Below are positions 25,576-36,683 of a stretch of DNA of 64,000 nt, in pieces. Origin of the DNA: CBDDBK01 sp965225715 (lineage in GTDB: Bacteria > Bacteroidota > Bacteroidia > Cytophagales > Flammeovirgaceae); the NCBI GenBank assembly GCA_965225715.1, contig CBDDBK010000005.1:186001-250000 (forward strand), given 5' to 3'. Position 1 is the stretch's first letter. Each line of letters starts with the position of its first letter. The position numbers and the translations under genes were made by a program. The notes below the pieces were generated by a model. The model saw only the letters and a program-made list of their open reading frames with translations. It had not been told where the DNA came from and did not search any database.

Positions 25576-26346
25576 TTATACCGAACTCACGTTAAATAAT
25601 ATTTTTGCATTTTTGGTTGTTTGTTTGATAACAACTTCTGAGGAACTATTTTTAAAATAGGCTATTTTTTCAACAATATAGGGTAAGTAGCTTGGTTCAT
25701 TTCGTTTACCTCGATAAGGGGTTGGACTTAAATAAGGACTATCTGTCTCTAAAACGATATGTTTTAAGTCTATATTTTTTAAAACAGAGTCTAAACCTCC
25801 TTTTTTAAACGTTGCTACGCCACCTATGCCTAACTTAAAACCTAAATCTATAAGTGTATGGGCTTCTTCTAAAGTACCTGTAAAACAGTGTAAAACTCCG
25901 AAATAATTTTCATCCTTGCATATTTTGAGTAAATCTATAATTTCGGACATGGCATTCCGAGAGTGAATAACAACGGGTAAATTTCGCTCTTTTGCCCAAG
26001 TAGATTGGATAATAAAAGCCTGTTGTTGTTGTTCAAAAAAAGTTTTATCCCAGTATAAATCAATACCTATTTCACCGATAGCTATAAAAGGAATCTTATC
26101 CAAATACTTTTTTAAAGTTTTAAGTTCTTTTTCAAAATTTTCTTTGACAGAACAAGGATGTAAACCTAACATACTTAAGCAATAATCGGGATAAGTTTTC
26201 TCAATTGCCAACATATTGTCAACTGTCGTTGTATCTATATTAGGCATATAAATTGCCTTAACACCAGCTTTTTTTGAATTTTTGATTATACTGGCTCTAT
26301 CATTTTCAAACTGTTCTAAATAAATATGGGCATGTGTGTCAATCAT
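25576..26346 (-). CDS. TatD family metal-dependent hydrolase
   Basis: TIM-barrel metallohydrolase, a predicted DNase of the TatD family (256 residues, normal length). Metal ligands are visible: H-x-H in MIDTHAHIYL, Glu in AIGEIGIDLYW, His in LPVVIHSRNA, His in GVLHCFTG and Asp in LETDSPYLSP. Family members act as 3'-5' exonucleases on damaged DNA or RNA. The C-terminus overlaps AT-rich sequence only. It lies downstream of the DUF1573 gene on the same strand with a 140-bp gap. Confidence 0.92.
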   Translation of the reverse strand: MIDTHAHIYLEQFENDRASIIKNSKKAGVKAIYMPNIDTTTVDNMLAIEKTYPDYCLSMLGLHPCSVKENFEKELKTLKKYLDKIPFIAIGEIGIDLYWDKTFFEQQQQAFIIQSTWAKERNLPVVIHSRNAMSEIIDLLKICKDENYFGVLHCFTGTLEEAHTLIDLGFKLGIGGVATFKKGGLDSVLKNIDLKHIVLETDSPYLSPTPYRGKRNEPSYLPYIVEKIAYFKNSSSEVVIKQTTKNAKILFNVSSV

Positions 26347-26486
26347 CTTAATTTAACCTGAGTTCGACATAAAAACTAAATATTTTGCATGAAACTGTCT
26401 TGTTTCAAGTATTGTAAAATGAAGATTTTTTATCTCTATAATTATGGTTCTCTGACAAATTTGAGATAACTATAAAACTATTTTTT

Positions 26487-27593
26487 TTATTCTTTAAATA
26501 AAACACTAAGTTCATGTTTGGGTTTATCATGATCGTTGCTATAAACTGTAAGACTACGTTTTTGTCTACCTGTTTTTCCTACACTATGAATAATAACTTT
26601 TAAATCAACACTTTCACCTGATTTTAGAGATACCGTATTAAAATTTTCTACCTTACAACCAACTTTGGCAATAACTTTATAAATAATAAGTTCATTTTTA
26701 CCTCTATTTTTAAGTTTAAAACTAACTTTAGTAGGCAATTTGATTTTTTTATAGCCTAAGTCTTTATTAGGTTTATATACCAAAAGATCTGGTAATAATT
26801 CTTTAAAATGGGTTTCTGTCTTCTTTAAAATAGTGGCTTCTATGTTAATAGGAATTGGTATCGGAATACTGTCTTTGATAAAAAAGGTAATATTTTCTGA
26901 AACTAATCCAAAATTATTTCTGACTTGAGCATTATAATAAATGTCTACAGAAGTAATGTCTCTTGCCTTAATGATAGGACTGCTTGAAAAATATACTTTT
27001 ATATGATCAGGAGCGCTGACAAGACTATACAGTTGAAGATCATTATCAGAATCGTTAAAAAAGTTAATTTGCTCTTTTACAACTTGTGTATTATGAACTA
27101 TTCCTAAATTTATTTTTTTATTTTTTACTTTTAAAGGACCAAGTTGGTAGTCATAATTGGCTAAATCTTGATATAGACTTGGGGAAACTTTACCTTCAAA
27201 ATAAAGTTGATAAGTTTTAATTTCATTTTCTAATTGAAAAGTAAGTATAATTTTTTCTTGAACTTTTCCCGGTTTATAAGGATCAAAAGTAATATAAACA
27301 AACCCTTTTTCTCCATAGCTTAGGGTGTTTTTACTATAACTAGTTATTAAACAAGTACACCCAACTTTAACAGATTTTATACTTATCTTTTTTTTAAAAA
27401 GAGAATGAAAAAAATAACCAACTTGAATAGGAAAAGTCTCAAATGCAACTAAACCAAAATTGATTGTATCTTTTTCAAAGTAGATATCTTGTTTTGAGAT
27501 AGAATTATGATTTGAAGAGCTTTTTTGGGCATAAATTGAAGAAAAATTAAAGCATAGTATTGCTGTAAAATAGAAAAGGTATTTAATAAACAT
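26487..27593 (-). CDS. DUF1573 domain-containing secreted protein
   Basis: A 368-residue exported protein with a signal peptide (about 1-22, ending IYAQ) and repeated immunoglobulin-like DUF1573 modules typical of Bacteroidota. First module: INFGLVAFETFPIQVGYFF with KSVKVGCTCLITSYSKN (the xCxC position) and GFVYITFDPYKPGKVQEKI. A middle module (INLGIVHNTQVVKEQINFFN) and a last one (VSFKLKNRGKNELIIYKVIA, VGCKVENFN) follow. Members are thought to be periplasmic or surface proteins; a molecular role is not established. It lies between tatD and maoC on the same strand. Confidence 0.85.
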   Translation of the reverse strand: MFIKYLFYFTAILCFNFSSIYAQKSSSNHNSISKQDIYFEKDTINFGLVAFETFPIQVGYFFHSLFKKKISIKSVKVGCTCLITSYSKNTLSYGEKGFVYITFDPYKPGKVQEKIILTFQLENEIKTYQLYFEGKVSPSLYQDLANYDYQLGPLKVKNKKINLGIVHNTQVVKEQINFFNDSDNDLQLYSLVSAPDHIKVYFSSSPIIKARDITSVDIYYNAQVRNNFGLVSENITFFIKDSIPIPIPINIEATILKKTETHFKELLPDLLVYKPNKDLGYKKIKLPTKVSFKLKNRGKNELIIYKVIAKVGCKVENFNTVSLKSGESVDLKVIIHSVGKTGRQKRSLTVYSNDHDKPKHELSVLFKE

Positions 27594-27674
27594 GTTATAA
27601 TTTTATGTCTATTTAAAAAAATAATTAAAGTATGAAAATTAGGCTCTACAAAAATAGGATAAAATACTAACAGT

Positions 27675-27753
27675 TTAAAAAAAGAATTTTTAGATGGTTT
27701 AACTTTATTGATTTTGAAGATGAACCTTTTCCAGACAAAAATAGCAATACCAT
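27675..27753 (-). repeat. Dispersed repeat copy, 3' end missing
   Basis: Minus-strand orientation: AAAAAGAATTTTTAGATGGT, TTATTGATTTTGAAGATGAA, AAAAATAGCAATACCATAA. Located just after the MaoC gene. Confidence 0.6.
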
Positions 27754-27773
27754 AATAATCTTTTAAAGTGTTA

Positions 27774-28184
27774 TTAGATAGAAAGTTGAGATCTATTTAT
27801 AACTTTTGCTGTGCCTTCAATAATTATTTTACCTGTTTGCTTATCTATAACAAAAGTTTGAATATCCGCTCGTCCTTTTTTATCTACTTGCATTATTTCT
27901 AATAGTACGATATAAGTAGTATCTACATAAGCAGGACGTTTGAAATGCAAACTTTGTCCCGAATAAATGGTCCCTTCTCCAGGAAATTTAGTGCCTAAAA
28001 CCATAGATATAACGCTGATAGGTAGTACACCATGCATAATAGGACGCTTAAATACAGTTTTAGAAGCATATTTTTGATCTAAATGAAGTGGATTCGTATC
28101 CCCACTCAATGAGGCAAAAGATTTTACATCATCTTGAGTAAAAGAAAAATCATGTTGATATTTATCACCTACTTTATAAGCCAT
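27774..28184 (-). CDS. MaoC-like (R)-specific enoyl-CoA hydratase
   Basis: Hotdog-fold dehydratase of the MaoC/PhaJ group acting on (R)-3-hydroxyacyl-CoA or a related thioester. In 136 residues the catalytic pair is seen in ASLSGDTNPLHLDQKYAS (Asp and His of the hydratase motif) followed by PIMHGVLPISVISMVLG. The length is that of the single-domain enzymes. Substrate cannot be read from the sequence. Stand-alone gene; a dispersed repeat and IS630 relic lie upstream. Confidence 0.87.
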   Translation of the reverse strand: MAYKVGDKYQHDFSFTQDDVKSFASLSGDTNPLHLDQKYASKTVFKRPIMHGVLPISVISMVLGTKFPGEGTIYSGQSLHFKRPAYVDTTYIVLLEIMQVDKKGRADIQTFVIDKQTGKIIIEGTAKVINRSQLSI

Positions 28185-28276
28185 CTTTTTTATTTTAAAA
28201 GTATGTAAAGATATTCCTTATTTTGGATATAAATAAATTGCTCTGTAAAAGTAATAAAAATACTTTTTATTAAATC

Positions 28277-28331
28277 TATAGCAATGCTATTTTATTTTGT
28301 GAAACGTTTTGTTTCAATATAAATAAGTTAT
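28277..28331 (+). repeat. Dispersed repeat, cut by IS630 end
   Basis: Left half of a copy (TATAGCAATGCTATTTTATT ... TTTCAATATAAATAAG) stops at the TTATACC terminus of the IS630 relic, so the IS probably inserted into the repeat at a TA. Confidence 0.7.
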
Positions 28332-28687
28332 ACCATTACTGATTTGAAAATATGTGAAAGTATTTTTTGTACAAATCATAAGCAATTAGTAATTTAATTA
28401 TTTTATTATCAAGATTTTTAACCATATTTTCTAGCATATCTTCCAGATGTTTCGCACTATTAAAAATCTTCATAGCTATTTTGTCTTTTAAATAATGCCA
28501 AACCCGCTCAGCAGGATTAAGCTCCGGACTATTAAGCCGGAAAAGCGATGATAACAATATTGTCCAGTACTTTTAAATTTTTAAGAAAATGGAAACCCAC
28601 ATTATCAATGATGAACAAATTTAAACGTTTAAGATTATCTTCACTAATCATCTCTAAATACTTGATAAAAAATAACTTACCTGTAAA
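28329..28687 (-). pseudogene. IS630-family transposase C-terminal relic, copy 1
   Basis: The minus strand reads LFFTGKLFFIKYLEMISEDN, LNLFIIDNVGFHFLKNLKVL, DNIVIIAFPA and, after a one-base shift, SPELNPAERVWHYLKDKIAM through to HIFSNQ. These are the IS630 DDE motifs (DNxxxH, then SPELNPxExxW with the catalytic Glu). About the last 115 codons survive with a frameshift at about 28545. The N-terminal part is missing. Confidence 0.75.
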
Positions 28688-28702
28688 AAAGAGTAAAATA
28701 AA

Positions 28703-28735
28703 AAAGGCTTTTTAAATAGCTTTTTTGAGAAAAAC
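28703..28735 (-). terminator. Hairpin terminator after the giant CHU_C gene
   Basis: On the minus strand AAAAAAGCTATTTAAAAAGC is followed by CTTTTTT: AAAAAAG(C)T pairs with AGCCTTTTTT with one bulge and a run of T. It lies 7 bp after the CHU_C stop codon, the position expected for an intrinsic terminator. Confidence 0.55.
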
Positions 28736-28741
28736 AACTCA

Positions 28742-31700
28742 TCATCTAATCAAATAAGCTGTCCCCTCTTTAATTTCATTGTTGGTTTCTCCGTGTTGGT
28801 TAAGCCAATTGTAAGTTGCTTTAAAAATATATTTGCCTTCGAGTAAATCCTTGCCGCTGCTATCTTTTCCATTCCAACCCCAGGTTTCTTGGAAAACACC
28901 TGTCCATTCTGCTTTTTGGGTATCCAAGATTTTGGAAAAAACTTCTGTGCCTTCCAGATTATAAATTCTAAGCTCTAAATATTGCAAATCAGAAGTTAAA
29001 GGTGAAAAATAGTCATTTCTTAGATCATCATTAGGAGTAAAAGCATTTGGAAATTTACAAGATGGCGTTTCTGAAAATAATAAAAAGCTATCTAAGGTTT
29101 CACAACCTGTAATCGCGTTTGTAACTTTTAAATAATACGTTCCATACCGGTTGACTTCGACGTTCAATTCTTCAGCGCTATTTAAGAAAACATTGGTATC
29201 TTCTGTTTCGTAACGCCACTCAACAGCTAAGTTTTCTACATTACTGGACAAAAGCCCTATACGAGCTGGTAAAGATTCGGGACTTGGGTTTGGAAAACGT
29301 ATAATATCAACCAAAGGACTCGGTAATATATTGACATCTAAGGTGTCAAACGTTGTACATAAATTTTCATTATCTCCAATTTCTAAAATATAAGTTCCTA
29401 AATTCTCTATTCTGAGGGTGTCGGTATTACTCAAAAGTTGCCCATCTAGGGTAGACCAGCTATAACTGAATTGGCTTGGATGGGATTCATCTCTGCCTAA
29501 GAGCAAAGCAGGAAGTTCATGTTCACAAAAACTGAGAGTCGAAAAATTACTAATCGGTTTTTCGATCATATTTACTAAAATAGTATCATGTACTCTGCAA
29601 TTGTTCAAATTATCTTTGCGGAAAAGTTGAACGCTATATTCTTGATTTCCAAGTGTATTTACGATAATACTCGGCGTTGTATCACCGGTATTCCAAAGAT
29701 AATTATAGTCATTTTGATGCGAACTGTGATAGGCATCAAGGCGTAAATTAGTTTGGCAAAGGCTGGTATCATTGCCTATGTCTAATAGCGCTGCCGGTAA
29801 AAAACTGACCACTGCCTGATCTTCATTATAACAATTTTGTTCCAAATCCGTAACCCTTACCGTATAGGTTTCGCTGCTATTAATATTATCGATTTGAATA
29901 GCAGAGGTTATTTCACCCGTAGACCAAAGATAAGCAACAGGGCTACTCAAATGAGAAGGCGAAAAAGCATTTAAAATAATACTTGTGTTTTCACATAAAA
30001 CAGTATCGGAAATATTAACAAAAGGCATATTTTCAAATGTGATATTCAGAGTGTCCGAAGCCCTACACAATGTTTCGAGATTAAAGATATTAATAACAAT
30101 TTGAGTATCTTTTTTGACTAAAACCTCAATACTTTTTCCCAACTGCCCTGTATTCCATTCATATCTAATATTTTGTCCTGTGTGGGAAATATCAAAAGCA
30201 TTTAGCTGAAGTTCATGAGTACCCAAACAAAGCTGCCTATCTTCACCCAAATCAATATTTAAGGCAGGATAAAGCAATACATTAATACTATCCCTATCTT
30301 CGCAGCCTGTATTTCTATCGATAATTTGAACGCTATATGCCCCAATGGTATTAACTAAAATACTTTGGGTTGTATCGCCGGTAGACCAAATATATTTAAA
30401 ATTTCGACCTTCATGACTTGGTAAAAAAGCATCTAAAATACTCCCGCCTTCACTAAAACAAAAACTTCTATCCTGCCCCAAATCAGCCACAGGAGGTGGC
30501 AGAACGCTGATATAAATCCTTTTTTCAGAAAAACAACCTGTAAGCGTATCTGTTATTTTTAAAAAATAATTAAAATTGCCTTCAAAGGTTAAATTAGTAA
30601 AAGAGGTTGTATCTCCATTAGACCAATTGTAAATAACATTTTGGTTATGAGTTGAATGGTTAGCATCGATGGTGAAAGGTAAATCTCTGGTACAAATATT
30701 AATTGTATCATTTAATACTATAACCGGAGAAGGTCTGATAGTAACTTCTATGCTGTCAAAACTAAAACAGCCCGACAAACCATCTGTAACTTGTACAATA
30801 CTGGTTTGACTGCCTATATGATTTAAACGAAGCGATGAAGTCGTTTGTCTATCTTGCCAAAGATATTGGGTTTGACTATTATGGCTAGAATTTGCAGCAT
30901 CTAAAAAAATAGGAGCGTCATTTTGACATGCAATAATATCATTACCCAAATCAACAATAGGTAAAGTTCCAATTATAATGTCTAAAATATCAGTATTGCT
31001 GCAACCCGTTAGAGTATCTTCAATACTAATAGTATATACATAGCTTCCAATATTTTTAATGACAACCTGACTGCTTGTATCACCAGTAGACCATGTGTAT
31101 CTAAGAGGTCTGCCAATATGAGATGGGTGAAAGGCATCTAAGATAACAGAATCAGGTATACAGGCGGTAATAATTGTTTGAGGCAAATCTAAAAAAGGAG
31201 TTGCATTAATCTGCACAATGGAAGTATCACGGCTTATACAGGTTATACCACCTATATGATTAACAACTTCTACAGTTAACATGTTTGTACCTAGATTAGA
31301 AACCTGTATGGAACTCGTGGTATCTCCAGTAGACCAAAGATAGGTTGTTGTACTGGTATGGCTGGGGTGAAAAGCGTTTAAAGTAATGGGGTTTGCTGTA
31401 CAAGATTCCAAATAGTCTGGTAAAAAAACAGGCGGTTGAGGATAAATATATATTTCTTGAGTATCAGCGGATACACAAGAGTTTCCACTTGTAAACGTAT
31501 AAATCAAATTGTGAATACCAATACCAGCACTTCGGGGGTTAAAATAATTGCTGTTTGGATTGTAACCGTTACCGCTATACACTCCTCCTATCGGCATTTG
31601 ACCAATCAAAAAGATTGAATCACTATCAATACAAAAATTACCCAAAACGGGCGTTTGAGATATTGGCGTAGCATCTAAAATATTAAGGATTTCTTGAATT

Positions 31701-34659
31701 GTAGAAGAACAGCCATTGGCATCAACGTAAGTATAAGTCAAAACATGATCGCCAGATCCTGCCAAAGATGGATAAAATAGACCTGTAGGATCTGTAGCAG
31801 GTCCCATGAATGTTCCGCCTCGTATGTTTACAAAATTAGATAAATTAAGGGTACCATCACTGGTACATAAATTTGGTAAAGGATTAAAACCACATTTGGA
31901 GTATCTAAAACAGATACTATAAAGTCACTTTGGGTAGTACAAAAGTTTACATTTGTATAATTATATTGAAGGTTGTGGACTCCTATTCCCGCCTGTAAAA
32001 TATTAAACAAGGTATCAAAGACAACACCCGTCCCTGTGAAAACTCCTCCTACTGGATTGACCCCTGTTAGATGAATTAAATCATCTGTAAGGCACAGAAA
32101 CAAAGTATCTTGTAAAACTAAAACAGGGGATAGATCATGAACAGAAAAAGTTTCATTATCAACAGATATACAACCTGTCATCGGGTCAATGTATCGATAG
32201 AAAAGTGTATAATTTCCACTTAGAAGTTCAGTAGGTATAATTTCAGTAACAATATTGCCCAAAAAGAGGTAATCACCTCCGGGTGGAGAAAAGAAATTTA
32301 AAGGTAAAGTATCTGTATTGGTACAAAGATTAGGCAGAGGGAAATTAGTAATAGGCGGTGGCTGAATAACGGTAATATTTTGAAAGGCTGTATCACCACA
32401 GCCATTCACAAGATTAAAAATATACCTTAGTTTATGAGTACCGACACCCGCATTAAAAGGATTAAAAATATTTGAAGAAACGCCCGGTCCCGAATAAGTT
32501 CCTCCTCCTGGTGTAGCTGCATTTAAAGCTATTGGAGTAGCATTTAAACAAATATCAGGTAAAGCATTAAAAGTAACAGATAACGTATCAGCAACATTTA
32601 TAAAAATAGTATCCATAGACAGACAACCGTTTACATCATTATAACTGTGTATAATAGTATCTATGCCTATTCCTGATGTTTGAGGAAGATAAAGACCTAA
32701 TAGAGTGTCTATAATGCCATCACCTTGGAAAGTTCCGCTAGTGCTGGTTCTTAAAATTTGAAAAGTATCGTCTAAAATACAAGCGGTTGGGGGGGCTGTT
32801 AATCCAGCTGAAATAGGTTGAAAAACAGTAATTATAAAATCAACAGTAGATTCACAACCATTAGCATCTATAAAAGTATAGCTTACATTATGGTTACCAA
32901 TACCAGCTAATTCTGGGGAAAAAATACTATCATTTGTAATACCTGTACCCAAGTAAAAGCCACCTAAAGGCTGTGCTATATCTAAAATTATAGGTGCCTC
33001 TTCGGGACAATAATTTGGCGGAACAAGAGACACTACACCAACAGATGTAGAGGATACAACTGTTATGTTTTGGGTTGCTGTATCAACACAATCGTTTTCA
33101 TTAGTATAGATATAATTGATGGGAAAGCTACCTGGTCCAACCAAAATAGGTTGAAAAGTTCCTAAATCAGAATCAACACCAGGTCCCTCGTATCTTCCTC
33201 CTGCGGGTTGGCCTTCTACAAATCCATAAGACCCTGGCCCCAAACAAAAAACAGGAAAAGGTAATAAAGTCGCTTCGGCTTCATCGATTCTAATCTCTGC
33301 ATTTATGATCTGAGTAACCCCATTTTCATAGTCTAATTCTACACTTATATCATAAAGACCTGTATCGAGATACAGATGTTTTGGGCTAAGGTTTGTATCG
33401 ATTGGAGTCATATCTCCAAAATCCCAGCGAGCTTCTCGAATAGCAATACTGCTTTGGAGAGAGAATAAAGTCGTATCACCAAGGCAAATATTTTCGTAAT
33501 CAATTATAGTTAAAAAACCTCTCAAAAAATTTGGAAACCCATAACCCAAACGTCCTGTTTGTAAATCTACTGTATTAAATTGAAAATTAGAAGCTACACC
33601 GCGTGCATTGGGATTACTAATTTCACTTAGAAAGGATTGACCATTAATAGAAAGATAAATTTTTTGATCCGAGCCCAACAAAAGAGTACCAAAATTCAGA
33701 GGACTTTCTACTATTACTAATACCGAAGCAGGAATATCTGTCTCAGTCAAATCATATTGTAAAACACGAGATTGAGGTGTTCCCAAATTAGATTCACTAA
33801 CATATAAATAATTTCCATTAGGTGAAAACTCTAAACCGTAAGGACCGTTATTAACAGCATTTGTAAAACCTCCAATCTGAACAGGATTAGACACTTCACC
33901 TGAAACAGTATTAAAATCAAAAATTTCAACAATTTGTAACCCTTGCCATATAGCTACTGCTAAACGTGTACCATCATGAGAAAAACGCATATAACCAATA
34001 GCACCAGAACCATTTATTCCAAGATCATGAATATTTCCAGAATGACTAACAATAGGTGTTCTATTTAAACCCGTAGGAGTAATAAGGTAAGCATTAAAAG
34101 CGTTAGAACCAAGGCTATGCGTTAGCACCCATATATCTGTTCCATTTTGGTGAAAAACACCTGTTAATTTTTCAGTAGTTTGAGGTTCTAAAGTATCGTT
34201 TTTAGAAATAATTTCGCCTATACCTCCATTTAGACTTAAATCGACTATTGCGATTTGAAGTCCTCCAGCACGACCTTCCACATCTACTGAAAAAATATAG
34301 TATATAGAATCACTATCAGGTAGAGGGACAATCAAGGCAGCCTGAGTACTTGGAGCAGTTGAACCTAAATTAATACCATTAGGCATAATCGTATGATTTC
34401 TGGTATAAACTGTTGAGCCATCTGTATAGAAAAGTAAATTACCTAAAGAATCTGATGCTACAGCCGTACCTTCAGTTGTATTAATAGCGCCATCTATAAG
34501 GTTTCCAATTGTGCCATTATTAAAAACAACACCAGCCTGATTACCAAAATACCAATTATTATTTTGACCCTGTGCATACCCTTTATCATTTAATATAAAA
34601 AGAACTAATATAAAAGCTAATATAGCATTTATTTTTCCTATTGCTTTTCTCATATACAC
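28742..34659 (-). pseudogene. Giant T9SS surface protein with CHU_C domain, interrupted by one frameshift
   Basis: Reads as one gene of about 1,970 codons split into ORFs 31828-34659 and 28742-31807. At 31886-31889 (AAAA; TTTT on the coding strand) the frame shifts: DTPNVVL continues one base later as NPLPNLCTSDGTLNLSNFV and GGTFMGPATDPTGLFYPSLA, joining the second part without loss. Order: signal peptide (to GYAQ), a beta-propeller-like region with NWYFGNQAG and SPNGNYLYVSES (about 30-390), a PKD-like domain (ARWDFGDMTPIDTNLSPKH), about seven GCxxxxx-type Ig-like modules, then nine ~75-residue repeats with LDAFHPSH...YLWSTGDTT, and the C-terminal gliding-motility sorting domain (CKFPNAFTPNDDLRNDYF ... 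WNGKDSSGKDLLEGKYIF). Predicted to be secreted through T9SS, type B. The shift lies in a 4-base run, so sequencing error, slippage or decay are all possible. Confidence 0.8.
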
Positions 34660-35215
34660 TACTCAATATTTCTTAAAAAATTAGAGACCCATATACTTAA
34701 ATCTTCAGTATTTTTAAAAACCTTGCAGATTTTAGCAAAATGTTCTGAACTATTTAACAGGTTAACATATTTTTTGGTTTTTTAGATCTCAATTTACAAA
34801 AATAACTATAACAGTCAAAACAATTAGTAAATAAGACCTTTTTGTCCACATTATCAATGACTTATGAGTATAAAAATCATAAAAGTTTTTTTTATAACTA
34901 TTTTATAATCAAGTAATTAAGTTTTTTTAAATATTGATAATCAAATTTTTTATTACATCGAATAGTGCAAAGGTCTATAAATGCTATCATCCAAAATTAT
35001 GCCTATAAAACCATTTAAGTTTTTATCAAAAATTTAAAAATCAATTCATTAGACCCAATATAATTTTGAAAGATTTTTACTCTTATTATCATATAGAACC
35101 AATTTTTTTAAAAAGCGCCTAAAAAAATCGTGTTTTTTAGCCCAACTTATTCGAAGCAATATTTGACAACTTAAACAGTCTATCTCATGAGTTTAGAGTA
35201 TTGAAAATAAATAAC
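34660..35215. other. Intergenic region upstream of the giant gene
   Basis: About 556 bp of AT-rich sequence between the start of the giant surface-protein gene and the end of rocD. Apart from the palindrome at 34934-34944 I see nothing that can be named; it should contain the promoter of the giant gene. Confidence 0.4.
34934..34944. promoter_or_regulatory. Palindrome TTGATAATCAA
   Basis: Exact copy of the TTGATWATCAA palindrome, about 275 bp upstream of the giant surface-protein gene. Candidate operator only. Confidence 0.25.
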
Positions 35216-36469
35216 CTAAAGTTCTTTGAGAACTGCTTCTATAATTTCACAACATTCCAAAATTTGTTCTTCTGTAATCACTAAAGGTGGCGCAAAACGA
35301 ATGATTGTATTATGGGTTGGTTTTGCTAATAAACCTTTTTCTTTTAATGCTAAACAAATAGTCCATGCTTTATCTTTTTCTACATGTTCATCAATAATTA
35401 AGGCATTCAATAGACCCTTTCCTCTTACTTCCTTAACAAAATCATACTTTTCGACAAGTTTTTGTATTCTTTCCCGGAAAAGTATACCCAGACGGTAAGC
35501 ATTTTCAGCTAAAGATTCATCTTCTATGATTTGAATAGCCATTGGTGCTAATGCCGAAGCAATAGGATTACCTCCGTATGTAGAACCATGTTCACCGGGT
35601 CTAATACAAAGCATAATATCATCGTTTGCCAATACTGCTGAAATAGGATAAACACCACCAGATAAGGCTTTTCCAAGGAGTAAAACATCCGCATGAACAT
35701 TTTCATAATCACATGCTAAAGGTCGTCCTGTTCTGCCTAATCCAGTTTGAATTTCATCTGCTACAAATAATACATTGTTAGCCTTACAAAGTTGATAGGC
35801 TGTTTTTAAATAATCATCGTGTGGTACATAAACGCCAGCCTCTCCTTGGATGGGTTCCAAGAAAAAAGCACAAACATTTGGATTTTGGACGGCTTTTTTT
35901 AACGCTTCTACATTATCATAATCTATGATTTCTAAATTGGGCAAATAAGGTCCAAAACCTTTACGGGCTAAAGGGTCTATAGATGCAGAAATAATACTTA
36001 AAGTTCTACCGTGAAAGTTTTGAGAAGCAAATAAAATAACCGCCTCATTATTAGGGATACCTTTTTTCTCATAACCCCATTTGCGCACCAATTTCATAGC
36101 AGTTTCTACAGCTTCTGCCCCAGAATTCATCATTAAAACTTTATCATAATTAAAATATTCAGCTAAATATTGTTCACATTTACCTAATTTATCATGATAA
36201 AAAGCTCTTGAAGTCAAGCATAGTTGTTGAGCTTGCTCAGTTAAAGTTTTAATAAGTTTTGGATGGCAGTGTCCTTGATTAACAGCACTATAAGCAGATA
36301 AAAAATCAAAATATTTTTTGCCTTTTTCATCATATAAAAAAACCCCTTTTCCTTTAACCAATACAACAGGAAGGGGGTGATAATTATGGGCGCCATAACG
36401 TTCTTCTAAAGCTATAAAATTGGAAGCTACATTTATTTTTTGATTTTGAAGTTCTATAGTTTCAATCAT
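35216..36469 (-). CDS. rocD: Ornithine aminotransferase RocD
   Basis: PLP enzyme converting ornithine + 2-oxoglutarate to glutamate semialdehyde + glutamate (arginine/ornithine breakdown, proline supply). The start is set at ATG 36467-36469 (MIETIELQNQKIN), giving 417 residues, the family length; the frame is open further upstream but that extension is not family-like. Seen: NYHPLPVVLVKGKGVFLYDE, MNSGAEAVETAMKLVRKWGY, FVADEIQTGLGRTG with the cofactor Asp, and LLLGKALSGGVYPISAV with the PLP lysine, then HGSTYGGNPIASA. Stand-alone gene. Confidence 0.93.
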   Translation of the reverse strand: MIETIELQNQKINVASNFIALEERYGAHNYHPLPVVLVKGKGVFLYDEKGKKYFDFLSAYSAVNQGHCHPKLIKTLTEQAQQLCLTSRAFYHDKLGKCEQYLAEYFNYDKVLMMNSGAEAVETAMKLVRKWGYEKKGIPNNEAVILFASQNFHGRTLSIISASIDPLARKGFGPYLPNLEIIDYDNVEALKKAVQNPNVCAFFLEPIQGEAGVYVPHDDYLKTAYQLCKANNVLFVADEIQTGLGRTGRPLACDYENVHADVLLLGKALSGGVYPISAVLANDDIMLCIRPGEHGSTYGGNPIASALAPMAIQIIEDESLAENAYRLGILFRERIQKLVEKYDFVKEVRGKGLLNALIIDEHVEKDKAWTICLALKEKGLLAKPTHNTIIRFAPPLVITEEQILECCEIIEAVLKEL

Positions 36470-36683
36470 AATAAGTAAGAATTTGTGTAAGAATTTATTA
36501 TTAATAAAAAAAGCATTGATGTGTATTATATTGTATTTTTTTTCTGCTAAATAATAACGGTTGTGCAAATCAGTCATTAAGACCTTATCAATGCCTATAG
36601 ACAATGATAGAGAAATATTTTCCACATCACAAATGGAAACCCAAATATTTCCCCAGAAGTCTATGTCGATGCCTGTATATTAT

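Noticed and set aside
25385..25660. Plus-strand ORF before tatD
   Set aside because: It begins inside a dispersed repeat and overlaps the tatD end on the other strand; no protein motif.
28742..31807. Second half of the giant protein as an independent gene
   Set aside because: Its first residues (MGPATDPTGLF) have no signal peptide and continue the domain pattern of the upstream ORF directly after a one-base shift.
31828..31890. Programmed ribosomal frameshift in the giant gene
   Set aside because: Only a short TTTTAA run, no recognisable stimulatory structure was identified; slippage, error or decay are simpler.
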